DNA of 60,000 nt from Cryptomeria japonica. Lineage: Eukaryota; Streptophyta; Pinopsida; Cupressales; Cupressaceae. Below the pieces are notes generated by a model. The model was not told the DNA's origin. It worked only from the letters and a program-made list of their open reading frames with translations, and made no database searches. This document shows, piece after piece, positions 1 through 10,512 of this stretch (positions within the stretch are counted from its first letter, which is position 1; each line of letters begins with the position of its first letter). Location: positions 262,930,925 to 262,990,924 of the forward strand of contig NC_081415.1 of the NCBI RefSeq assembly GCF_030272615.1. The letters are read 5' to 3'. Both the position numbers and the translations under genes were made by a program.

Positions 1-2
1 TT

Positions 3-278
3 TTAGAATAAGAACCCTTTTGAGTTGACATTTGACCTTGGCTCCTCCTGAGGTGTCCCTATGTCAACTTCCGCAGAAGAAGCTAGAGGAGTAGACCTAG
101 ATTTGCACTCTTGAGCAATGTGGTCATACTTGTCACACCTAAAACATTGAATGTGAGATAAGTTCCTTTTCGAAACATAATTTGGACCTCTGTCACTATC
201 CCTCTTTCTTCTTTTGCCTCTTTCCATAGAAGTGTGTGTAGCAAGGACTTGATTTTCCACATCATAATGACTGCTCAA
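3..278 (-). pseudogene. copia gag C-terminal part with CCHC zinc knuckle
   Basis: The minus-strand reading frame contains CFRCDKYDHIAQEC, a CX2CX4HX4C retroviral-type zinc knuckle that binds RNA in the virus-like particle. A basic stretch (MERGKRRKRDSDRG) lies just before it, as is usual in plant copia gag. The central gag region expected between this part and the N-terminal piece at 321-470 is missing and the frame is broken, so this is decayed. The coding sequence continues off the left edge. Confidence 0.8.
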
Positions 279-320
279 TTCCTCTTGATATCAACCTCAA
301 CTCTTCTTGAATTGGAGTTT

Positions 321-470
321 CTATTCTTGATCTTCAGGCTCAGGCTGATCTTTTCCTTCTACAAACTGAAGTAGATCATTCTCTTCAAGTGCAATAAGGA
401 CTCTAACCTTCCACGAGGTGAAGTTCAAAGCTTCGTCAAGTCTATCTTCAAACTTCAAACCAATCACCAT
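321..470 (-). pseudogene. copia gag N-terminal fragment
   Basis: A minus-strand ATG at 470 opens a 49-codon frame with KFEDRLDEALNFTSWKVRV followed by LIALEENDLLQFVEG. This is the typical beginning of a plant copia gag (the 'F.G..N...W' region). It ends at a stop at 321-323. Its position about 70 bases downstream of the primer-binding site supports this start. The middle of gag is deleted before the zinc-knuckle part. Confidence 0.75.
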
Positions 471-540
471 CTTCAATGCTGGAAATGGCGTGAAGAAGGA
501 GCGCTGCTATCACAAAGTCTGATCACAACTGAATCAACCT

Positions 541-554
541 TAGCTTTGATACCA
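541..554 (-). other. primer-binding site (initiator Met-tRNA type)
   Basis: The minus strand reads TGGTATCAAAGCTA immediately next to the LTR end (TCTAACA). This matches the usual copia site TGGTATCAGAGC with one change. Reverse transcription would start here. Confidence 0.85.
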
Positions 555-1382
555 TGTTAGATTGAGGATCAGACTGTAACATATAGATAGCAAAATCAAA
601 AACCAAAAATCAATGCACATAAAGAACACCAAAATACCTTGGGAAAACCTTCCTCTTGGAGGTGAAAAACCCAACAATAATCTCAGATCTTATTAGGCAA
701 AATCAGTATAAATCTTTACAGGTCTGCTTCAACACTTGAAGCACTTGACCAGCAGAATATGCACAGTAGAGTGATAGATTCAAAACTAGGGCACAACAGT
801 ATTACGGACTCATCTGCAAAACACTTGAATGCTGATCAAGGAAGACAGACACCATTCGTTGATAATGAAGAAGATTCACAGCCTCTGAATGGACTCGCTG
901 TCTTGGAAGAAGTTCGCTGTCCCTAAGAGATAGTTCGCTGTCCTTAGGAGAGAATTCCCTGTCCTAAGAAGATATTTGCTGATTGTAGATGCTATTTGCT
1001 GATCACTGCTGAATAATGTATTCTCTGATCGTTGCTGAAGGAGATCGCTGTGTGGAATGAATGTATCATAAGCATGAATGATGCTTTGTATATATATGTG
1101 ACATAGCCTCCTAATTTACCTAGGTCGGCTTTATTGTTTTGGCGCCAAGAATAGGATCAGACCTATAGATTACAAGTTACATTCATATAGGTCTTGTCCA
1201 ATACAATTACAAGTTACATATAGGTGTTGCTTAATGACAAGTTACATATGACGCCCAATTAGGGCCAGACTTACACAAAGTCAAGTTGAATCAATAATAA
1301 GCCTAAGGCCGACAAGCCACTTAATTGCCAAGAGTACTAGGTCAGCCCTAGAAGGGATCCGACCTAGCTACAAACATCAACA
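555..1382 (-). repeat. 5' LTR of copia element (828 bp)
   Basis: The LTR is bounded by TG/CA: the minus strand starts TGTTGATGTTTG and ends TCTAACA. A TATATATA box lies at about 1087-1096 with the expected minus-strand polarity. Between 880 and 1050 the sequence holds several TTCGCTGTCC-like units spaced 20-30 bp apart. Related GACAGCGAAC units appear in the other orientation at 4290-4463, which suggests that the two LTR families share this regulatory or structural block. Confidence 0.8.
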
Positions 1383-1782
1383 CAACACTGCTTCCTAATT
1401 ATGATGCAATCCAAAAATTTTTGTCTTCTCTCTATCTTTGTCCTGCTTCTTGGCCTTTCCTGTGACCGAGAAAGCTCCAGTGTTTCAACTCGAAGTCTGA
1501 GTTTGATGAGGGTGGCACAATTTTTAAATCCCTTCACTAGGCAAGCAGGTAAAAGCAAAAGGATGGACGGCGTGGCAATAAATTCAAATCTCATGACTAA
1601 GCAAGATAAAGATGATAGGTGGGAGGAGGACATGGCAATGAATCCTAATAATTGTAGGTTGCGCCCAACGAATCATGATAAGCTTCGTAACCACGAGCTC
1701 GTTTCAATTATAGGATGACGTCACCATATTGACACCACAAAAAGATAATTGGTCATCCGAATGGTGATAAGATTTTGCAAGA
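1383..1782. other. no supported gene
   Basis: A 105-codon plus-strand frame (1401-1718) starts with a hydrophobic stretch (FCLLSIFVLLLGLSC) that resembles a signal peptide. No family was recognised, and an overlapping frame is open on the other strand, so it is not called as a gene. The stretch may be the upstream part of the decayed ORF that follows. Confidence 0.4.
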
Positions 1783-3485
1783 TTGGGCACATTTAATCGC
1801 CTTCAGTCTTTTGAAAGGATTAACCTTTTGGCACGTGTGGAGTGTTATTGCAAGGAATGGAAAAATCAATTGCTTGTGTATTGTCGTGATGGCCTCGTTA
1901 ACCACACACCTTTTACAAGTTTTGTAAAAGGTAATTTCCTTTCCGAAAAGAACAGTGAGAGCAATAATTTTTCTAACTGTGAGAAGTTAACTTCTACTAA
2001 AGGCGACAATATGGGTGGTGAAAGAGTGACGATGAAACCAGACAAGCATGAAGAATTCATGTCCAAGGAAGCGGTTTGGCACATATGTAAAGAGAGTGGG
2101 GTTGCCCAGTTCATTGAATCAATGAATGGGCATGATGCAATCCTCTCCATTCAATTTGCCTCTTTCTAGACGAAACACAGAGTGACTATCAGAGGAATTT
2201 CCTTCGAGATCAATGAGGATGTTATTGCTAAGGCGATAGGGCTATCCACGAAGGGAAGGAAGTGGAAAAAAACTAGTAGGTTTACAGACACTAAGAGCCT
2301 AAACTAGTTCTTCAGAGAAGAAGAGAACTCGGTCAAGCTTCATGGCGGATTTGATAGGGAGGAGCTATCAGACTCATGGGATTAGGTATGTCTCATGATT
2401 CATGAAATACTTTACACTGGAGGGAAGGTTTAAAGTTTTCTACTACTATCATTTCCTATGCTTAACTACTTCTGTAACAACTCTAGAATTTCCTTCCCTT
2501 TCTTCCTCCTCCACTCCCTAGAAAATGCTATTCTGGAGGCAGTAGACTGTGCCAAATCCGAGGGCAAAAAGCCCATTCCTATCCACCAAAGCCTCATCTT
2601 TCGCCTTTACTGCTTCCACTTAGCTCTTTGGTCTCCGCACCTTATTGTTGTTCATGAAGCGGCTATTTCACTTGCCTCCTCCTTAAATGTTATGGATATC
2701 CCAGGCCCTAGTCGAAAGAAAGGAATAAGGAGACCAAACCTTTGCTCCCAACAGAGATAGCCTCAAACCCTGACTCACAAAACCCTTGATTCTGGCACTA
2801 CGACGAAGACAAAGAAAACCCCCCTGCTAACTTGGAGAATTCCAAGTCCAAAAAACCAAAGTCATTTTGCAGGAGGTGGACTTGGAGGAGGATATGGCGG
2901 AACATACCAGTACCCCTAGGCGCTTCAATAGACTTGCCTCTAGGTAGCGCTCGAGGGGTAGGAAAAGAATCATCGACAATTCGGGCTCCAAAGCGGACGG
3001 GGATCACGATATTGAAGAAATTGTCAAGGAATGTCAAAAGGTCCTGGCGAATAAGGTGGAGGAAGGGTGACGAGGATTCTAGTACCGCCAACAATTCAAA
3101 CCACATCTCGGATTCTGCTAATGTTGGACCTATCGATCTCACTCAGGAGATGATGCCTAATGAGGAAGATGAAGCGGTCAAAGCTCCGGAAGGGACCTGT
3201 CGAAAAGCTCAGGAAGGGACCTGTTCTAAGTGCTCGGAGTTGAAAGCCGAACTGATCAAAACAAATGAGAGGCTGACTGACTTGGAAAGAAAAATGGGCT
3301 TCTTCTCCAGATTCGAGCTCATAGTCATGCACAGTTTTGCCACCACGCTTTGCCTGTTGCATCAGGACTTGGTGGGCCAGAAGGGCAAGGACGATGAAAG
3401 TTGCAGGGAACTTTACAAGTTCTTGATAGAAGACTGGGCGAATGTCTATCAGCAAGCTGGATGCAAAATCCACAAGAAACGTTAG
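1783..3485 (+). pseudogene. decayed ORF of unknown family (retroelement-associated type)
   Basis: Several frames together look like one broken protein. The first part (1783-2169) continues past a stop into GISFEINEDVIAKAIGLS. That resembles the I..ITGLP-type motif in the long ORF at 20671-24187 (PYKITKEVIRAITGLP). From 2866 to 3068 the sensible frame is VILQEVDLEEDMAEHTSTP..., which contains a TAG. A frameshift near 3068 then leads to an acidic stretch, a short coiled-coil (SELKAELIKTNERLTDLERK) and the end ...GCKIHKKR at 3485. No catalytic motif is visible and the function is unknown. It could be cargo of a non-autonomous LTR element whose ends were not located. The grouping of frames is an inference. 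Confidence 0.5.
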
Positions 3486-4044
3486 GGCTTCGTCCCGATT
3501 TTAGTTCTTTTTTCTTTATGCCATTTTGGTTGGGGTTTTCAAAACTCTTTATAACTATTACAGTAGTTTAGTTTGTGTTTTTAAGACTGTTATTTTGAAC
3601 CTCTCGGATGTCTATTACTGTTAATTTTCTCTGCTGTTGGTGTGTTTGTTTACTGGTAGTTTGGATTTAATATGCTGATACTAGAGTTTTGTTTTGCAGC
3701 CATTGGGCTTTTGCATCTTTGGGCCAGCACCCAGTTTTTGCTGCTTTTAATATCGAAAACATGTAGCCTTCTAAATTTAAAGGCATCTCGATAGCATAGA
3801 GATGTGGAGAGCAAATAAAAATGAGAGTTTAGCTTATTAATTATAGAATATAAATTTTTGTTATTAATGCTCATATCACCAATTACATTGCATTGCACAA
3901 TGCTAGTGCATAAATAATAACTATATGCTAATAGTTTTCAAATTTTCAATTGCAATCTATTTTATACCAAGTCAACCTACAAGCTAAGTACAAAGTTTGA
4001 AAGAAAAACATGGCTAGTAACTTTTGGTCATACAAAGAGAGCCC
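3486..4044. other. no gene seen
   Basis: AT-rich sequence follows the broken ORF. No coding frame, repeat array or LTR boundary was recognised before the target-site duplication CATTA at 4045-4049. Confidence 0.5.
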
Positions 4045-4049
4045 CATTA

Positions 4050-5849
4050 TGATGGGGTGGATGGAGCAGATGTAATGTCCCTACTTTGAAATATAATTTA
4101 ATAATAATAATAATAAAATTAAATTACAAAAGAATAAAAATAAAATTAAAATATAAAAGATGAGGCCTTGACGCCAAAAGCTAACAAGGCCGACATAAAT
4201 GGTTAAAGGATGCTAGAGGCACATATATATGCGAAGTCAATGTCATTGTAATTACACACAATCAGTGATTACATTCCTATTCGGCATTCTACAGCGAATT
4301 GCTTCTGTGATCTGCGAATCATCTTCTAAGTCAGCAAAACATATTCCTAAGTCAGCGAAGCACATTCAGAGGTCAGCGAATCATATACAAAGGACAGCGA
4401 ACTGTTCCTTCTGACAGCGAACATCATCTTGAAGACAACGAACAGCATTTGAGGGCAACGAACTGTAATGTCCCTACTTTGAAATATAATTTAATAATAA
4501 AAAATAATAATAAAAAAAAATACAAACGAATAAATATAAAAATTAAATTAAAATATAAGAGAATATAATTAGACATAATTAAAATTTGATTAAAGTTAAT
4601 GAATGGTCAAAAGGCATGAAATGATAAGTTGTGACTCCCTTAAACGTGAGATATAAAAGGGAGAAGAGAAACTCATTTGAGGGGGGGAGAATTTGGAAAA
4701 TGAGAAGTGCAGATCTGATTTAAATAAGAAATGCAGATCTGATTGTGGAAGGTTGTGTCCGTTCAAAGGGCAGAAAGAATGAAGAGTTGCACTCTTTCAA
4801 AGGGTGCTGATGGTGAAAGGGTGTGTCTCTTGCCGAAGGACATACATGATGAAGAGGTGTGACCTCTCCCTCACATTGAGAGATATAAAGGGAAGGAATC
4901 AAAAGCATCTAGTGACATCACCATTGATGAGATGAGATCAGAACTGTTATTGAGTTACAGGCAGTAACATTTGTGTTCTTGGTAGTATGCATGGGATGTG
5001 CTAAATATGTATGCTTAATATATGAAGCCTGATAATGTTGTTATACAAAATTTAGTATATTGACTGCAATATGTATGACAGTCATACTTAATTTCATATA
5101 TATTATGAACACATGAGAAGTTAGTATACTTATAGTCTAAATCATGTTATTACTGTCAGTATTTAAGAAGATGGGAATGAGATGTTCCAAAGAGGGGCAG
5201 TCTAAATCCAAGCAATGGGTTAAGTCCCAAGATAGGGTGGGGATCAGCGACCCATAAGCCTTGAGGGTATAGACCCAAGATAGGTTAGGGCTTGCATCTG
5301 TAAACTTTGAGGGAACCTATTGTATTTGGTCTCTAAGCGCTTTGGTAACATACATTGACTGTTCTCCCTTAAAACTAAGTAGTAGCAGGGTTGGATAACT
5401 ATATTAAGAACTATGAATAATGAAATTAATCATCTAATGAAGAAAATAAATAAGAACTTGTTAATAACTAATTGAAGAATAACAATCAATTTTAGTATGT
5501 TGAAATAGATCAAGTAGGGGACATTACAACAGAACAAATTCAAAAAATTCAATTGAATCACAAACATGAATTATTAAACACACAAAAAATATGAACACGG
5601 AAATTAATGTGCTGCAACACCAAAATATAATTTTATTGCCTGCAAAAATTGAGTAACATTTGCCTCTTTTAAAGAGGAATTTAGGAGCATATAGAAATTT
5701 CTGGAAAGAATGATAACATATAGTCTTTTGTATGACTGATGGAATTAACTGCCGTTTCAACGGTGGAATTGGTGGTAGACTGAAGTTAGCCGGTGGTTGC
5801 ATGGTGGTAGAAGTTTTTAGCATACGGGAGAAATTACTACATTCTAACA
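4050..5849 (-). repeat. 3' LTR of G-patch element, split by insertion
   Basis: The LTR parts are 4050-4070 and 5529-5849. Together they match the intact partner at 7850-8186 from TGATGGGGTGGATGGAGCAGA to ACTACATTCTAACA. The partner LTR serves as the empty-site control for the inserted 1458 bp. Confidence 0.85.
4071..5528. mobile_element. nested LTR insertion, composite
   Basis: It starts TGTAATGTCCCTAC and ends GTAGGGGACATTACA, which are TG/CA ends in inverted orientation. It is flanked by GCAGA (4066-4070) and ACAGA (5529-5533), a 5-bp duplication with one change. A second TGTAATGTCCCTAC start lies at 4464. The first ~100 bp after both starts are alike, then they diverge. The first unit (4071-4463) carries 20-30-bp GACAGCGAAC repeats. 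The second (4464-5528, 1065 bp) looks like a full solo LTR. No coding sequence or primer site was found. Confidence 0.7.
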
Positions 5850-5858
5850 CTCCCCCTT
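5850..5858 (-). other. polypurine tract
   Basis: On the minus strand AAGGGGGAG directly precedes the 3' LTR start TGTTAGAATG. This is the expected primer for second-strand synthesis and supports the minus orientation. Confidence 0.8.
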
Positions 5859-6039
5859 AATTTCGACCACAAATGCTACTGCATGTACAATTCCTTGACT
5901 GTTGTCTTCTTTTGTCTCATTCTTTGTCTTTAGACTTTCTTGAACCTTCTTTTGCTTGACAGCTTCAAAACAACTCTTGATCTTCAGATCTTTCCTTTCT
6001 TTTTGCTTCTTCCAACTGCTACGACAGTTCTTCAAACCT

Positions 6040-6567
6040 TCAAAACTTCAATTTGAATCTTCTTGCAAACTCACTATTTGTAGGCGTCTTGCTAGACAAT
6101 ATTTTCCTTTGACTTGAACATTCAAACCTTTGATGATCACTCACATTCAAATATGAAATTTTATACTTGAACAAATTTTTGAACATACCTGTAGTAGTTT
6201 GCCAACTGGATCCATAAGTCCATCCACAATCCATTTTCATGCATTCATTCTTTAACTCTATGTACCAACCATTCTTATCACAATGATTTTTCAATCCACA
6301 AATATTGCATGGATGTAGATCCCAACGTCTATCCTTCGTATGTCCTTTCCTGTTACAATGTGAACACTGAATACATTGCCTTCCTTGATCTGATTTGCTT
6401 GTACCTGGAACACTTGTATCATTCTTTCCTTTACCTATGACATACCTGCGACCTTCATATTTGGGCCTCATTATTGTTTCAATAGGTTTTCTCATTCCTT
6501 GTTCATGCTTGCCTAAGCCTTTACCTTTATATCCCATTTCTTTCATGATCTTGAAACCAACATTCAT
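6040..6567 (-). pseudogene. G-patch plus zinc-knuckle gag-like ORF
   Basis: The 175-codon minus frame starts with a G-patch (GFKIMKEMGYKGKGLGKHEQ, then GMRKPIETI; residues about 4-33), a glycine-rich RNA/protein-binding motif. A short linker leads to a Cys/His cluster around residues 73-93 (CIQCSHCNRKGHTK, then HPCNICGLKNHCDKNG) that resembles retroviral zinc knuckles. The C-terminus has no recognised domain. It lies downstream of a coiled-coil region in the same element, so it is probably the C-terminal half of one gag-like protein. G-patch next to knuckles is known in some retroviral Pro/Gag regions. Its role here is inferred. The true start lies upstream, where frames are broken. Confidence 0.65.
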
Positions 6568-6699
6568 TTCATTGCCATTACATCTAACAATATTATCATC
6601 AAAACAACTAGAAGCTTTTGTATTAACAACATTATCATCTTACCATGACAATCTTTATCACTAACATCTTCAACAAAGTTACACTTATCAAAAGGCAAA

Positions 6700-7145
6700 C
6701 ACAAATGTGCTACATGAAATATCACATACCAATGCCGTAGACTTCAAACATCCGTTCTCATCTTTCAATGTTTTGATTTCCTACAATTGTAAATTATTTT
6801 ATTCTTCTAATCTCTTAACATTTTCTTCCAAATCTGCATTCTTTTTCTTAACCTCATCAAACAACTTTAACTTTTTCTCTAACTCTTTATTCTTCTCATC
6901 AAATTTAATCAATTCCTTTATCTGCAAAATATGTTCTTTCAACCACTTTAATTTTTCCTCTAGATCTTCAATTTTCTCTTTATAATCACCAATTTCATTT
7001 GAAGTGTTATATTTTTCTGCTTATATCTGTACTTTACTTTACTTTTCTTCACTTCTATTAATTCTTCTTTTAAAAGATCTATCTCGGAAATTAGATTTAT
7101 ATTTTCCTTCAACACTCTTTGCCTAATTTTCCCATTGAAATTCAC
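6700..7145 (-). pseudogene. coiled-coil N-terminal part of the same gag-like ORF
   Basis: Minus-strand frames run from MNFNGKIRQRVLKENINLIS into long K/E/L-rich heptad-like sequence (about 6970-6790, for example EEKLKWLKEHILQIKELIKF), with two stops near 6795. The charge pattern predicts an extended coiled-coil, as in the N-terminal part of the gag at 58996. It ends just before the region leading to the G-patch. Frameshifts and stops mark decay. Confidence 0.5.
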
Positions 7146-7146
7146 A

Positions 7147-7830
7147 AATTTTAACTCACCTTGTCTACTTGTTTAACTTTCTTTGATTCTGCAATCTTTC
7201 TATACCTGATTCGTCCTCCTTATAGATCCCTTGACTGTCTTCCTTGTCTTTTACTGAGGTGTCACCAACGATCTCCTTTCTTTTCTCTAACTATTCAATT
7301 GCCTTCATACTCTTCTATTCTCAAATGATGGTCTGGTCTTGACTAGCAATCTTTCTTCAGCAATATTGTATGATCTGGCAGCATTGATAAAAAAACTGTG
7401 ATCTACTTCTTTAAGGCTTCCTCCAATTGTATTCTTGAAAACTTTGACGAACTTCTTAACTGCTTTGATCTTGGCTTGAATGACGGCTCCAACATCTCCA
7501 ATTAGTGACCTTTTCTAAGGCGTCTCAAACTCCTCAAAACAAAATTCTTCACAGATTTGCAATCCTTCTGATTGTAGAGGGGCTTTAGACTCATCAATAA
7601 ACAACTTTCTAATGACTGCGGCATTCTTCCTGAGAATTCAATTCTAGAATCTGGAACTTATTTTTCTTGGCTTTATTAGTGACCTTCTTTTGGATGGGCA
7701 GCGACTTCTCTCACAACTCCAAATCTAGCAATGGGTGGATCTTTAATGACTTTGATAATTTCTTTGCTTTCACCAACTTCCAGCGAACACCATAGACCTG
7801 ATCCAACAGTCTCATGCCCAAGATCTATTC
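7147..7830 (-). other. 5' internal region of G-patch element
   Basis: This minus-strand stretch between primer site and coiled-coil region contains short broken frames only. It may encode the first part of the gag-like protein. No motif was recognised. Confidence 0.45.
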
Positions 7831-7846
7831 TCATGTTCTGATACCA
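7831..7846 (-). other. primer-binding site (initiator Met-tRNA type)
   Basis: The minus strand reads TGGTATCAGAACATGA, three bases from the 5' LTR end (CATCA). The first ten bases match the usual copia-type primer site. Confidence 0.8.
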
Positions 7847-7849
7847 CAC

Positions 7850-8186
7850 TGATGGGGTGGATGGAGCAGAACAAACACAGAAAATTAAATTGAAACACAC
7901 ACAGGAATTATAAAACACACAGAAAATATGAACACAGAAATTAATGTGCTGCAGCACCAAAATATAATTTTATTGCTTGCAAATATTCAGTTACATTTGC
8001 CTCTTTTAAAGAGGAATTCAAGAGCATATATAAATTTCTGGAAAGAATCATAACTTACAGTCTTTTGCATGACTGATGGAATTAACTGTTGTTTCAATGG
8101 TGGAACTGGTGGCAGACTGAAGTTAGCCGGTGGTTGCACGGTGGCAGAAGTTTCCAGCATGCGGGAGAAATTACTACATTCTAACT
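7850..8186 (-). repeat. 5' LTR of G-patch element (337 bp)
   Basis: This intact LTR closely matches the interrupted copy at 4050-5849. In plus orientation it begins TGATGGGG; its last base has changed (CTAACT instead of CTAACA), but the target duplication CATTA follows immediately. Confidence 0.85.
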
Positions 8187-8476
8187 CATTAGAGGTCTGT
8201 AGGTCCTAATGATGAAACTCATGTTTGAGCCTCTTTTGCATCAGTCAACCACATCACTACCATATTTGTGCCTCATTAAGGAGATCATAAACATCACCAT
8301 TGTCAAGGACATGATCAGTTGCAAACTACCTAGAATCTGGATCAATCTTGTTAAGGTCAATTGGCTGGTCCTCCTCACTAGTACCTAATTTTGTTCACAG
8401 AGAAATTTGATTTAGAAATTGAAAGTGAAGAAAACTATGATTACAATTTATAATTATTATTAAAAGGGTTTAAACT

Positions 8477-9965
8477 CTAAACTTTAGCTTTCATTAGCTT
8501 CAAGTGGAGGTCATGGTGAGTGAACATCAAGTCATTCATTTGTTCTTGTGTTAAATGGTTGTGTTTCTTGGAATGTACTGTTAAAAAACACTTCAAGTAC
8601 ACTCGCAAGGATATGAACCACATGGCTGTCTTAAAATGCACATTGCCATCTTTGAAGATAATTGACTTCTTGGCCACAAAAATCCCACCATTACACTAAA
8701 AAATACAAATTATTTTGAGAAGACATCATTTAAGATCTACTATTAGCTTAACACCTTTATTTTACATGTCCACAATAAAGGGAGAATGGCAAGAGTTTAT
8801 GGAGCTTACTTGATTTGAGGACCTTTGTGCTTTGAGTGACAACCATACTTGAGAAAAATTTCCTTTCTTACTTGTATTTTGGTAGCTTTGCCATAATGAT
8901 ATGCAATTTTTTTGGGGTAGGAGACATTTTCTCCATGTACATGAGTAGATTGTGCGTGACCTCAACATCATCTTTGAATTAAGGACTATAGAACAACATT
9001 GAATTTAGATAGTATCCAATGATATGAAGAGTGGATTGCATCTATCAATCCTATCTACTATCAATTATATCCTACAATGGTATATATTTGTACTTGTTAT
9101 TTTCCATCCTACCTCTCATCACCTCCTTGGCTCTATCCATTGCCTCATTTAAATAGCCGATGGAGGATTCTTTCCCTCCTCTAGTTGTAAAACTTTTTCT
9201 AGAGGTTTTTAAAAATTCAACAAGCTATTCAACCGCATCCCAAAAAAGCATAGGAAAAATGCACTATGCCACTAATTTGCCATTTGTTTGATTTGTGAAG
9301 TGAGACTCCATCCACTCACTTGAAATGAACATTTGGCTCTACCAAGGAGTTTGCAATGCAAGGAAGTGCTTAACAAATCTTGTCACCCCTAGTCAAACTA
9401 GCTCCTTGCCCTCTGTGAAGAAGCACATCATACACAACACCCTCATGTGATCGTAGATGAACTTGTAAGAATGTGAGCCTTTGCAATGCTTCTTAATCTA
9501 TTTACATAGATGAACTTGGTAATAATGTGAGCCTTTTGCAATACTTCTTAATCTATTCATGTTTTCCAATGTCTTATAAGGTTAGATCAAGGTAGTGTGC
9601 TGTAAATGAGCTTAAAAAACATAGTAGGATACTTGTCCATAAGGAGTCTCCCAACAACACAAGGAACAAGATTGTCTATAATAAATTGAACTACATTTGA
9701 TGTCCTTATATCCATGAACACCTTGTCAAACAACTTAGAGTAGTATACTCACAGATTTGATCCTATTTGATACATCAACATATTTCTAAAAGATCTTGCC
9801 AATATCCCTAGGAACTTGATGAGTGTTCCATTCCTTCTATTTGTCTATCCATTTGACATTATGTTGCATCCAAACTTTGCTAACTGATGTTCATTAACAA
9901 TATCCTCAACATCTTGTATTGCATAATTGAGTATATTGACCCTCAATATCTCATGGGAACTAAAG
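8477..9965 (-). pseudogene. hAT-family transposase, decayed
   Basis: Reading the minus strand from 9965 downwards, broken frames give AKFGCNIMSNG*TNRRNGTL, then IKFLGILARSF, then VVQFIIDNLVPCVVG. This is the order of the plant hAT DUF659 block (first catalytic Asp region, then the VVT-DN region). It ends with HSKKHNHLTQEQMNDLMFTH and HDLHLKLMKAKV, the hAT C-terminal dimerisation signature usually seen as KRNRL...DLVYVHYNLRL. Many stops and frameshifts show that it is dead. Terminal inverted repeats and an 8-bp duplication were not located. It lies upstream of the DJ-1 exons and may sit in their first intron. Confidence 0.75.
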
Positions 9966-10512
9966 CCATAGATTAAAGAAACCTTGAGGGTCTACATTGC
10001 CTCCTTCCTATGCACGAAAAAGTTCTCTCTGATGAAACTCTATTATACATCAGTTTACTGTTGCACTGTACAAGAGCCTCTGTTAAATTCTGCGCTAAAC
10101 CGACAAACCTTATTCTTTTGACACTAACAACATTCAACACTTGACTTTCACTCAAGATTTAATTACACACTTTTAATACTGTGCAAACGTGGAAGATATC
10201 TATCTACCTTGCTTGTCTCTAGGACATTAAGCTGTAGGATGTTTGTGCATTCTACATTTTTTGTTGAAATTGGCAGATCTGTAGAACTGATAGTGAGTTT
10301 ACAAAATGATAACAGAAGGGGAGGTTTTTTATGCACCAAAAATGATAAGGTATTTATGTTGAGTTTCATTACTTTCAAAAGTTATTTGCATAGATATTGG
10401 ATAGGATTTGTGCTACCTATTAGGCTTTAAATTTTGAATATCAGCTCTAAATAAGGCACTGATAAATATGAATATCTGATCCAAACTAGGCTCTGCTTAT
10501 TGTGTATTGCAG
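9966..10512. other. no gene; presumed intron sequence
   Basis: No coding homology was seen. The stretch ends in a good 3' splice site (TTGTGTATTGCAG at 10500-10512) directly before the first visible DJ-1 exon, so it is probably the end of an intron. Confidence 0.55.

Larger units (their letters stand above)
1..1382 (-). mobile_element. Ty1/copia retrotransposon, 5' part, cut by window edge
   Basis: Read on the minus strand, this is an LTR (1382 to 555), a primer-binding site directly next to it (554-541), then the start of a copia-type gag broken by stops and a deletion, running off the window at position 1. The order LTR, PBS, gag N-terminus, CCHC knuckle fixes orientation and family. Protease, integrase and RT would lie left of the window. 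The target-site duplication cannot be checked because the other end is absent. Confidence 0.85.
4050..8186 (-). mobile_element. complete non-autonomous LTR retrotransposon with G-patch gag-like ORF
   Basis: Two related LTRs (4050-5849, interrupted, and 7850-8186) flank about 2 kb. The 5-bp target-site duplication CATTA lies at 4045-4049 and 8187-8191. On the minus strand the order is 5' LTR, a primer site TGGTATCAGAACATGA, a ~2-kb internal region with coiled-coil, G-patch and zinc-knuckle coding remains, polypurine tract, 3' LTR. No protease, integrase or RT motif was seen, and 2 kb is too short for them, so movement would need enzymes from a partner element. The 3' LTR was later split by the insertion at 4071-5528. 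Confidence 0.85.

Noticed and set aside
1401-1718. 105-codon frame with signal-peptide-like start
   Set aside because: No recognisable family, an opposite strand frame overlaps, and the region borders an LTR. The hydrophobic start alone is weak evidence.
10163-10430. Upstream frames as the missing first DJ-1 exon
   Set aside because: Neither frame contains the expected CGDYMEDYE or HDFEGDQ sequences, and no 5' splice site fits.
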